Part shown: positions 26,286-33,892 of the stretch, piece after piece
Position numbering within the stretch: the stretch's first letter is position 1
How the letters are laid out: every line of letters begins with the position of its first letter
From: an uncultured Gallionellaceae bacterium
GTDB lineage: Bacteria > Pseudomonadota > Gammaproteobacteria > Burkholderiales > Gallionellaceae
DNA: 33,892 bases
Direction: 5' to 3'
NCBI GenBank assembly: GCA_903847155.1
Contig: CAINCU010000046.1
Location: forward strand, 1 to 33,892
Made by a program: the position numbers and the translations under genes
The notes under the pieces: model-generated
Database searches by the model: none
The model's input: only the letters and a program-made list of their open reading frames with translations
What the model was told of the DNA's origin: nothing

Positions 26286-27827
26286 TTAGTAAATAGCCGT
26301 TGCCTTGAATACTTCAATGGCTACAGCCAACGCTTTTTCATTATCCGCGGACAAATCCTTGGTGGATTCGATAGCATCCATCAACTCCTTGCTCTTAGAG
26401 CCGAGATGCGCATGCAGTGCTGCTTCAAAAGCCAGCACTTTGGGGATTGCTACATCGTCAAAGTATCCCTTGTTCACGCCAAACAATGTAGCCGCCATTT
26501 TGGAGACCGATAGCGGAGAGTATTGCAATTGTTTCATCAGTTCGGTCACCAAACGGCCTCGCTCCAACTGCTTACGGGTTGCTTCGTCCAAATCGGAAGC
26601 AAACTGCGCGAATGCAGCCAGTTCACGGAACTGCGCAAGCGCTAAACGCACACCGCCACCAAGCTTCTTGATGACCTTGGTTTGCGCTGCACCACCTACG
26701 CGCGACACTGATACACCGGCGTTGATCGCGGGACGGATACCTGCGTTGAACAAGTCAGATTCCAAAAAGATCTGGCCATCGGTAATAGAGATCACATTGG
26801 TTGGCACAAATGCCGAAACGTCGCCTGCCTGAGTTTCAATAATAGGCAAAGCTGTCAATGAGCCTGTCTTTCCTTTGACGGCACCATTGGTGAATTTTTC
26901 CACATAATCGGCATTGACACGCGCTGCTCGCTCCAACAAACGTGAATGCAAATAAAATACATCGCCGGGATAAGCTTCTCGACCTGGCGGACGGCGCAAC
27001 AACAGGGAAATCTGACGATAAGCCCAAGCTTGCTTGGTTAAGTCATCATAAACAATCAGTGCATCTTCACCTCGATCGCGAAAATATTCTCCCATGGTGC
27101 ATCCGGCATAAGGTGCGAGGAATTGCATCGCTGCGGAATCCGAAGCGGTTGCGGCAACCACAATGGTATAGCCCATTGCGCCGTGTTCTTCCAATTTGCG
27201 TACCACGTTCGCTACGGTCGAAGCCTTCTGGCCGATCGCCACGTAGATGCAGGTCATATTTTGACCCTTTTGATTGATGATGGCATCCACTGCTACCGCT
27301 GTCTTGCCGGTTTGTCGATCGCCAATAATCAATTCGCGCTGACCACGACCAACAGGAACCATGGAATCGATAGACTTCAGGCCGGTTTGCACTGGCTGGT
27401 CAACTGATTTACGTGCAATCACGCCGGGAGCAACTTTTTCGATCTTGTCGGTCATCTTGGCATTGATCGGGCCTTTTCCATCAATGGGCTGACCCAACGC
27501 ATTCACCACACGGCCACGCAACTCAGGACCAACTGGTACTTCCAGAATGCGTCCGGTACATTTGACCGTGTCACCCTCAGTGATGTGTTCGTAATCGCCC
27601 AGCACCACAGCACCGACAGAGTCGCGCTCAAGGTTCAGCGCAAGACCGAAGGTATTGCCGGGAAACTCGAGCATTTCACCCTGCATCACATCGGATAATC
27701 CATGTACACGTACGATACCGTCGGTCACGCTGACTACCGTACCTTCGGTGCGAGCTTGGGTCAGTGCTTCGAAGTTATCGATGCGACTGCGAATCAAATT
27801 GCTAATTTCGGAAGGGTTGAGCTTCAT
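26286..27827 (-). CDS. atpA: ATP synthase F1 subunit alpha
   Basis: Non-catalytic nucleotide-binding subunit of F1. Seen: 513 residues, the E. coli length; Walker A GDRQTGKT (169-176); [11 protein letters not shown]; the family signature near [49 protein letters not shown]. It begins [12 protein letters not shown], a typical start. It lies 30 nt after atpH. Confidence 0.98.
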   Translation of the reverse strand: MKLNPSEISNLIRSRIDNFEALTQARTEGTVVSVTDGIVRVHGLSDVMQGEMLEFPGNTFGLALNLERDSVGAVVLGDYEHITEGDTVKCTGRILEVPVGPELRGRVVNALGQPIDGKGPINAKMTDKIEKVAPGVIARKSVDQPVQTGLKSIDSMVPVGRGQRELIIGDRQTGKTAVAVDAIINQKGQNMTCIYVAIGQKASTVANVVRKLEEHGAMGYTIVVAATASDSAAMQFLAPYAGCTMGEYFRDRGEDALIVYDDLTKQAWAYRQISLLLRRPPGREAYPGDVFYLHSRLLERAARVNADYVEKFTNGAVKGKTGSLTALPIIETQAGDVSAFVPTNVISITDGQIFLESDLFNAGIRPAINAGVSVSRVGGAAQTKVIKKLGGGVRLALAQFRELAAFAQFASDLDEATRKQLERGRLVTELMKQLQYSPLSVSKMAATLFGVNKGYFDDVAIPKVLAFEAALHAHLGSKSKELMDAIESTKDLSADNEKALAVAIEVFKATAIY

Positions 27828-27857
27828 CTGGTTTTCCTCATTCTTGATAATTCTTTA

Positions 27858-28391
27858 TCAGGCTAGGGCGTTCGCCATTTCACTGAGTCTGGTGCGCGCA
27901 GATCCGTCGATCACCTTGTCTCCGGCACGGATTACCACGCCACCCAGCAATTCCTTGTTAATTTGACAGACCAACTTGATTTCACAACCCATACGCTTTT
28001 TAAGCGAGCTGGCTATCTTGTCTTTTTGCGTAGATGACAATTCAAATGCCGAGTCGACCACCACATTTACGGACTTTTCCGCCTCAGCCTTCAGTGTCTC
28101 AAAGAGAACTGCAATTTCTGGAATCACTAACAGCCGCTGATTTTCTGCTAACACTCGCACAAAATTGTGTTGCTGCTTGCTTGCTTCGCCTCCAAGCAGC
28201 GCTTCCATAATGCTTTCTAGCTTCTTCTTGTCGAACCTGGGATTTGTAATGAGAGCTTGAATTTCTGGATGTCTGACAGCTTCTGTCAGAGAAAACAGTA
28301 TCTCCGACCAAGATTTCAGCGCATTCAGTTTTTGTGCCTCATCAAATGCCGCTTGGGCATAAGGACGTGCTGTGGTGATGGCTTCAGACAT
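27858..28391 (-). CDS. atpH: ATP synthase F1 subunit delta
   Basis: Peripheral-stalk subunit that ties F1 to the b subunits. Seen: 177 residues; the N-terminal helical bundle with ARPYAQAAFDEA; the C-terminal domain with LSSTQKDKIASSLKKRMGCEIKL and the family end GGVVIRAGDKVIDGSARTRLSEMANAL. Length normal. Gap of 5 nt to atpF. Confidence 0.96.
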   Translation of the reverse strand: MSEAITTARPYAQAAFDEAQKLNALKSWSEILFSLTEAVRHPEIQALITNPRFDKKKLESIMEALLGGEASKQQHNFVRVLAENQRLLVIPEIAVLFETLKAEAEKSVNVVVDSAFELSSTQKDKIASSLKKRMGCEIKLVCQINKELLGGVVIRAGDKVIDGSARTRLSEMANALA

Positions 28392-28396
28392 GGCGT

Positions 28397-28867
28397 TTAG
28401 ATTTCCGCTACGAGTTTATCGAGCATTTCGTTATGGGCCTTGGCATCAATCTCGCGACCAAGAATCTTACCTGCGCCTGCCAACGCAATTGCTGATACCT
28501 GTGTACGTAATTGCTCCTTGGCACGAAACACTTCCTGATCAATCTCGGCTTTTGCTCCCGCAACAATGCGGTCACCTTCACCTTTGGCTTGTGTTTTGGC
28601 TTCTTCTACAATTTCGCTGGCTCGCTTCTCGCCATTCACCACTATCTCGCCAGCCTTTTCTTTAGCTTCGCGTAGAATCTCTACAGAGCGTTTGGATGCT
28701 AATTCCAGGTCATGTTTTGCACGCTCTGCATCCGCTAAACCATCGGCGATCTGCTTCTTGCGTGCTTCAAGGGCAGCGATAATCGGTGTCCAGACGAACT
28801 TCATGCAGAACCACACGAACAGTGCGAACATGATCGTTTGGGCGAGAAGAGTTGCATTGATATTCAT
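28397..28867 (-). CDS. atpF: ATP synthase F0 subunit b
   Basis: Membrane-anchored peripheral stalk. Seen: 156 residues; a single N-terminal membrane span (about 5-27, [21 protein letters not shown]); then a long charged coiled-coil helix rich in Ala, Lys, Glu; C-terminal delta-binding end ([14 protein letters not shown]). Length as in E. coli (156). There is one b gene, so no b/b' pair. Confidence 0.97.
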   Translation of the reverse strand: MNINATLLAQTIMFALFVWFCMKFVWTPIIAALEARKKQIADGLADAERAKHDLELASKRSVEILREAKEKAGEIVVNGEKRASEIVEEAKTQAKGEGDRIVAGAKAEIDQEVFRAKEQLRTQVSAIALAGAGKILGREIDAKAHNEMLDKLVAEI

Positions 28868-28910
28868 GCAAGCTTCCTTTCTTAGTTATGCGTTGTCGCT
28901 AATGGCGAAA

Positions 28911-29162
<252 letters not shown>

Positions 29163-29195
29163 CTATTTGAAAAAGTTTAGTTAATGAATCAAAAT

Positions 29196-30062
<867 letters not shown>

Positions 30063-30539
30063 TTAGTCGCTATCTTCAGTCTTGATCTTCAAAAATAACC
30101 GGCCTGCCACAAGCGCCGCTTGCCCTAATACAAAACCACCTAAAACTACAGTAGGTAATAATTTCAACAATGCCAAGCATATCCCCAGCATTACAAACAC
30201 CAGCAAATATCGCTCGGCAGCAAAAAAATACAGTAACCTTAACTGTTGATGTGCATCATTGTTAGAAAGCAATGTTGATCTAGCCATTCTCCAAGCTAGT
30301 AGTGCTCCATTAACAATGGATACCCCGCCCCCCATTATCACCGGTATCGCATATTCGTGCGATAAACCCAAGCCGTAAGCTGTGCCTGATGCGGCTATGG
30401 TGACCCAAACTTGTAACCAGATCACTTTGCGAGCTAATTGTATTTCTTGAACTTCGGCATTGAAAAGCGGCGGAATAATATCGACGTTTGACGGGAGTGT
30501 CAAATTACGGATATGCCTAGCCCCCTTGCCACAGCTCAA
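30063..30539 (-). CDS. atpI: ATP synthase subunit I
   Basis: Small membrane protein at the head of atp operons, thought to assist c-ring assembly and Mg2+ supply. Seen: 158 residues from TTG; four predicted membrane spans (about 40-60, 68-88, 107-125, 130-150); ARKVIWLQVWVT and AERYLLVFVMLG. No ATG exists before the conserved part. A TTG at 30539 just past the parB stop, with AAGGA 8 nt upstream, is chosen; TTG at 30563 (inside parB) and at 30500 are alternatives. It is translationally close to parB, linking partition and ATP synthase genes on one message. Confidence 0.75.
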   Translation of the reverse strand: MSCGKGARHIRNLTLPSNVDIIPPLFNAEVQEIQLARKVIWLQVWVTIAASGTAYGLGLSHEYAIPVIMGGGVSIVNGALLAWRMARSTLLSNNDAHQQLRLLYFFAAERYLLVFVMLGICLALLKLLPTVVLGGFVLGQAALVAGRLFLKIKTEDSD

Positions 30540-30540
30540 C

Positions 30541-31407
30541 TCATCGTCCTTTTCGAAGCCCAACTAGTAGTTCATCCAAATGGTCATTATTCGAATACTC
30601 AATTACCAACTTACCGCCGCCCTTGTTATTCGATTTAATTTCTACGCGGGCACCGAGGTGCGCACTCATTTCTTCCTGTAACTGTTGTGTATCACGATCC
30701 AATTTTTGTGTGATTTTGTTTGACGTTTGGGTTGGCGTTTTATCACTTTGTTGTTGCACAAGTTTTTCAGCTTCGCGAACCGAAAGCCCTTCCAAAATGA
30801 TTTTATTTGCTAATAGCACTTGCTGCGCACCATCCATCGATAAAAGCGCACGTGCGTGCCCCATATCCAGCGAGCCTCCCATCAGCATGTCTTGCACTAT
30901 TTGTGGTAGTTTAAGTAATCGTAGAAGGTTGCTGGCTGCGCTACGTGAACGACCCACAGCATCAGCAGCATCCTGATGCGTCATTTGGAATTCGTCAATC
31001 AGTCGCTGGATACCAACCGCCTCTTCGAGTGGGTTGAGATCTTCGCGCTGAATATTCTCGATCAGCGCCATAGCTAAGGCAGCGTTGTCCGGTACTTTGC
31101 GTACGATGACTGGCACCAACTTCAGATCTGCTAGTTGAGCAGCGCGCCAACGACGTTCTCCAGCAATTATTTCATAACTTCCTTCTACAATTTCGCGCGC
31201 TAAGATCGGTTGCATGACACCCTGCACCCTGATCGAAGCAGCAAGTTCATTCAGTGATGTTTCGTCCATGCGGCTACGAGGCTGATATTTGCCTGGTTTT
31301 AGTTGTTCAACCTTTAATTCGCGCAGTATGTCGTGCTGTTTTGATGTGCTGTTACCGGAAAGCAACGCATCCAAGCCCCGCCCCAATCCCTTGATCGGTT
31401 TTGCCAT
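30541..31407 (-). CDS. parB: Chromosome partitioning protein ParB
   Basis: CTPase DNA clamp that loads at parS and spreads. Seen: 288 residues; N-terminal KPIKGLGRGLDALL (ParA-stimulating and basic); CTP-binding boxes QPRSRMDETSLNELAASI and IIAGERRWRAA; a helix-turn-helix (about 135-180, with THQDAADAVGRSRSAASNLLRLL); a C-terminal dimerisation region. AAGGGA precedes the ATG. It lies 24 nt after parA; no parS-like palindrome was found within the window. Confidence 0.97.
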   Translation of the reverse strand: MAKPIKGLGRGLDALLSGNSTSKQHDILRELKVEQLKPGKYQPRSRMDETSLNELAASIRVQGVMQPILAREIVEGSYEIIAGERRWRAAQLADLKLVPVIVRKVPDNAALAMALIENIQREDLNPLEEAVGIQRLIDEFQMTHQDAADAVGRSRSAASNLLRLLKLPQIVQDMLMGGSLDMGHARALLSMDGAQQVLLANKIILEGLSVREAEKLVQQQSDKTPTQTSNKITQKLDRDTQQLQEEMSAHLGARVEIKSNNKGGGKLVIEYSNNDHLDELLVGLRKGR

Positions 31408-31431
31408 GGTAATCCCTTATATATTATATAT

Positions 31432-32214
31432 TTATGATGTTGTGACTTGTGCTGTCGCGTTGTTAAGCATCTCGCCAGCTAATGCTAAATATGCTAGCGT
31501 TCCTTTGGATTGGCTGTCGTGGTACAACGCTGGAATTCCAAAGCTAGGCGCTTCCGCCAAACGCACATTACGTGGAATTACGGTGCGGTACACCTTGTCG
31601 CCAAAATGCTGTTGCAATTGATCAGATACTTGTTGAGCCAATGCATTACGTGGATCGAACATTGTGCGTAACAAACCCTCGATTTCAAGTTCAGGATTAA
31701 GATTTTCGCGAACCTTGCGGATTGTATTGACTAAGTCGCTCAAACCCTCTAGTGCGTAGTATTCGCATTGCATAGGAATCATTACTGATTTTGCAGCACA
31801 CAATCCATTGAGCGTGAGCAGATTCAGCGCTGGCGGACAATCTACCAAAATGTAATCATATTCGTGCAAGATCGGTAGTAATTCTTCTTTCAAGCGCATT
31901 TCGCGCCCTTCCACATCTACTAATTCAATCTCTGCACCCGCCAATTCGCGGTTTGCTGGCAAAACATCGTATTTGCACGTTCCTGATTGGACGCGCGCTT
32001 CCACAATGGTTTTTTCACCCATCAATACATGATAAATTGTCACTTCTAAATCTGCTTTATTGATACCACTTCCCATAGTTGCATTCCCTTGTGGGTCAAG
32101 GTCAATCAACAAAACTCTTTGTTTCGCAGCACCTAGGCTTGCCGCCAAGTTCACACTGGTCGTGGTTTTGCCTACTCCACCTTTTTGATTGGTAATTGCC
32201 AATATCTTGCTCAT
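31432..32214 (-). CDS. parA: Chromosome partitioning ATPase ParA
   Basis: Walker-type ATPase that works with ParB to segregate the origin region. Seen: 260 residues; deviant Walker A KGGVGKTT (11-18); DLDPQGNATMGSG; VDCPPALNLLTLNGLCAA; a basic C-terminal half for nonspecific DNA binding. Its ATG overlaps the rsmG stop (ATGA). With parB, rsmG and mnmG it makes the conserved block found next to oriC. Confidence 0.97.
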   Translation of the reverse strand: MSKILAITNQKGGVGKTTTSVNLAASLGAAKQRVLLIDLDPQGNATMGSGINKADLEVTIYHVLMGEKTIVEARVQSGTCKYDVLPANRELAGAEIELVDVEGREMRLKEELLPILHEYDYILVDCPPALNLLTLNGLCAAKSVMIPMQCEYYALEGLSDLVNTIRKVRENLNPELEIEGLLRTMFDPRNALAQQVSDQLQQHFGDKVYRTVIPRNVRLAEAPSFGIPALYHDSQSKGTLAYLALAGEMLNNATAQVTTS

Positions 32215-32834
32215 TTTTCTACCCTCAACACGACCAAACTTCGAGCCGCTTCTAGTTTAGGAACCTGCAAAGTTATTACTTTTTCCACTCTTACTCCCGT
32301 CGGAAGTCGAGATAATTCTTGTTTTGGTATACCCTTCATGGCTGCCCAACGGCCATTTTCGGCCAATAAATGACTAGTTAATGTAACGAAGTCAGTTAGT
32401 TCAGCAAATGCCCGAGAAATTATGCCGTCGAATTTTTGCTGTGTTTGTAAATGCTCTACCCGCTCGCAGCGAACCTCTATATTGTGCAACCCAAGCTCAA
32501 TTACAGCTTGCTGCACAAACCCTGTTTTTTTGCTGTTGCTATCAAGTAATGTGAACGACCACTCCGGTTTCATCACTGCTAATACAATTCCAGGTAATCC
32601 ACCTCCACATCCCACATCAAGCCAGCGTTTCGGCCACAGATATGGCAATACAGAAAGACTATCAAGTATGTGTGTACTTACCATTATTTCAGGCTGACGT
32701 ATGGCTGTAAGGTTGTACACCCCATTCCATTTATACAACAAGGCTAAATATTCGAGTAATTTAACCTGTTGATCCGACGTTACGTCTACGCCCAGTTGTG
32801 TAATACCAGTTTTTAGTTCGTGCGCCAAATTCAT
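32211..32834 (-). CDS. rsmG: 16S rRNA (guanine-527-N7)-methyltransferase RsmG
   Basis: Methylates G527 of 16S rRNA; loss gives low-level streptomycin resistance in several species. Seen: 207 residues; NLTAI (41-45) and [12 protein letters not shown]; the SAM-binding [15 protein letters not shown] (72-86); [15 protein letters not shown]; the ISRAFAEL active-site stretch. The ATG overlaps the mnmG stop and its own stop overlaps parA, so the three are coupled. Confidence 0.97.
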   Translation of the reverse strand: MNLAHELKTGITQLGVDVTSDQQVKLLEYLALLYKWNGVYNLTAIRQPEIMVSTHILDSLSVLPYLWPKRWLDVGCGGGLPGIVLAVMKPEWSFTLLDSNSKKTGFVQQAVIELGLHNIEVRCERVEHLQTQQKFDGIISRAFAELTDFVTLTSHLLAENGRWAAMKGIPKQELSRLPTGVRVEKVITLQVPKLEAARSLVVLRVEK

Positions 32835-33892
32835 GCGAGTTTTTCTTGTTTAAAGCCCCGCTTCAAATGTACTAACAATAGGGAAATCGCTGCGGGAGTT
32901 ATTCCAGAAATGCGCGCCGCCTGTCCTAGCGTTTGCGGTTGATATTGATTCAGCTTTTGCAGAACTTCGATTGATAAACCACGTACGACTGAATAATCCA
33001 TTTTTTCCGGTAATTTTGTGTTTTCATTCACTTCTTGGCGTGCTATCTCGATCCGCTGCCGTTCTATATAACCCTGATATTTAGCCAGAACATCAATTTG
33101 GTCTGCAATTTCTGACTTAGCTTCCGTTTGCGCGCCATGCAAGGTCATTAAAGACGTATAACTCACCTCAGGACGGCGTAGCAAGTCAAACAAAGAATAT
33201 TCCCTTTCGATTTCTTTACCAAGAACGCGCTCAGCCTCAGCTTTTTCCAGTGTGCTCGGATTCACCCAAGTCGATTTTAGCCGCTCTAACTCGCGCGCAA
33301 TTCGTTCTCTTTTTACTTCAAAAGCTTGCCAGCGAATGTCATCCACAATGCCTAAATTACGCCCTATCTCTGTCAGACGCATATCAGCATTATCTTCGCG
33401 CAATTGAAGCCGATATTCCGCTCGGCTGGTAAACATACGGTACGGCTCTGATATTCCACGCGTTATTAAATCATCAACCATTACACCTAAGTATGCCTCG
33501 TCACGTCTCGGACACCAAGGCTCCCGTTCTTTTGCTTGCAAAGCGGCATTTATCCCAGCCAGCAAACCCTGAGCGGCGGCCTCTTCGTAGCCGGTTGTTC
33601 CGTTGATCTGACCAGCAAGGAACAACCCAGCTATCATTTTGCTTTCCAATGATATTTTTAGTCCGCGAGGGTCTAAGTAATCATATTCGATAGCATAGCC
33701 TGGTCGGGTAATATGAGCGTTCTCCAATCCCTTTATTGAGCGAACTAGTGCTAACTGCGTTTCGAATGAGAGACTTGTCGAAATACCATTGGGATATATC
33801 TCATGTGTAGTCAGCCCTTCTGGCTCCAAAAATATTTGGTGCGAATTCTTGCCAGAAAATCGTGTGATTTTATCTTCAATGGAAGGGCAATA
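32831..33892 (-). CDS. mnmG: tRNA 5-carboxymethylaminomethyluridine synthase subunit MnmG (N-terminus cut by window edge)
   Basis: FAD enzyme that with MnmE modifies the wobble uridine of certain tRNAs. Seen: the C-terminal 354 residues of about 630, entering at the right edge with the conserved YCPSIEDK (the cysteine implicated in catalysis), followed by [16 protein letters not shown], the [14 protein letters not shown] and [21 protein letters not shown] flavin-binding segments, and [18 protein letters not shown]. The N-terminal FAD dinucleotide fold lies outside the window. There is no internal frameshift; the ATG at 33829 is an internal methionine-like codon and not the start. Confidence 0.97.
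   Translation of the reverse strand, partial: YCPSIEDKITRFSGKNSHQIFLEPEGLTTHEIYPNGISTSLSFETQLALVRSIKGLENAHITRPGYAIEYDYLDPRGLKISLESKMIAGLFLAGQINGTTGYEEAAAQGLLAGINAALQAKEREPWCPRRDEAYLGVMVDDLITRGISEPYRMFTSRAEYRLQLREDNADMRLTEIGRNLGIVDDIRWQAFEVKRERIARELERLKSTWVNPSTLEKAEAERVLGKEIEREYSLFDLLRRPEVSYTSLMTLHGAQTEAKSEIADQIDVLAKYQGYIERQRIEIARQEVNENTKLPEKMDYSVVRGLSIEVLQKLNQYQPQTLGQAARISGITPAAISLLLVHLKRGFKQEKLA

Noticed and set aside
30541-33892. parS centromere sites
   Set aside because: No TGTTTCACGTGAAACA-like palindrome seen near parAB, or elsewhere in the window, by eye.

Overview
The window looks like a chromosomal segment of a betaproteobacterium, most likely a Gallionella/Sideroxydans-type iron oxidiser. 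This is inference from protein character and gene order (yqgE-ruvX-pyrB-pyrC' and mnmG-rsmG-parA-parB-atpIBEFHAGDC-glmU-glmS); no database was searched. Most of it is core genome. The unusual parts are the left 5 kb and a restriction-modification insertion in the pyrimidine operon.

Region 1 (1-5069) reads as a periplasmic oxidative/hypochlorite defence module. An ECF sigma factor (sigF-like) and its membrane anti-sigma factor (nrsF-like, DUF1109) are divergent from a methionine-rich secreted peptide (MXKDX/MrpX-like), a secreted single-cysteine MsrA, a Tat-exported FecR-domain protein, a Tat-exported MsrB and a DipZ-type thiol reductant transporter cut by the window edge. Two copies of a GTAACY-N16-CGAA promoter, matching the sigma-F consensus known from Caulobacter, lie in front of the methionine-rich peptide and in front of msrB. 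The proposed cycle is that the peptide and envelope proteins absorb oxidant on methionines, MsrA and MsrB reduce the S- and R-sulfoxides, and DipZ supplies electrons.

Region 2 (5070-7894) holds a CPA1 Na+/H+ antiporter, a 51-residue basic protein, an exported charged-tail protein and two inverted copies of a 21-nt repeat. Region 3 (7895-12694) is a tightly coupled operon yqgE-ruvX-pyrB-[methyltransferase-BglII-like endonuclease]-pyrC'. The last gene encodes a dihydroorotase homologue that has lost its metal ligands, and the restriction-modification pair is joined by ATGA overlaps on both sides.

Region 4 (12695-19387) carries prlC, a palindromic interspersed repeat, a secreted glutaredoxin-like protein, xth, rluA, a Tim44-like protein and ubiB. 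prlC and ubiB each have a terminator-like hairpin abutting the Shine-Dalgarno sequence. Region 5 (19384-33892, all minus strand) reads, in transcription order, mnmG (partial)-rsmG-parA-parB-atpI-B-E-F-H-A-G-D-C, a strong terminator, glmU-glmS and an orphan ParA-family ATPase that meets ubiB tail to tail. The mnmG/rsmG/parAB/atp order is typical of the neighbourhood of oriC. No tRNA, rRNA, CRISPR array, transposase or canonical parS site was seen.
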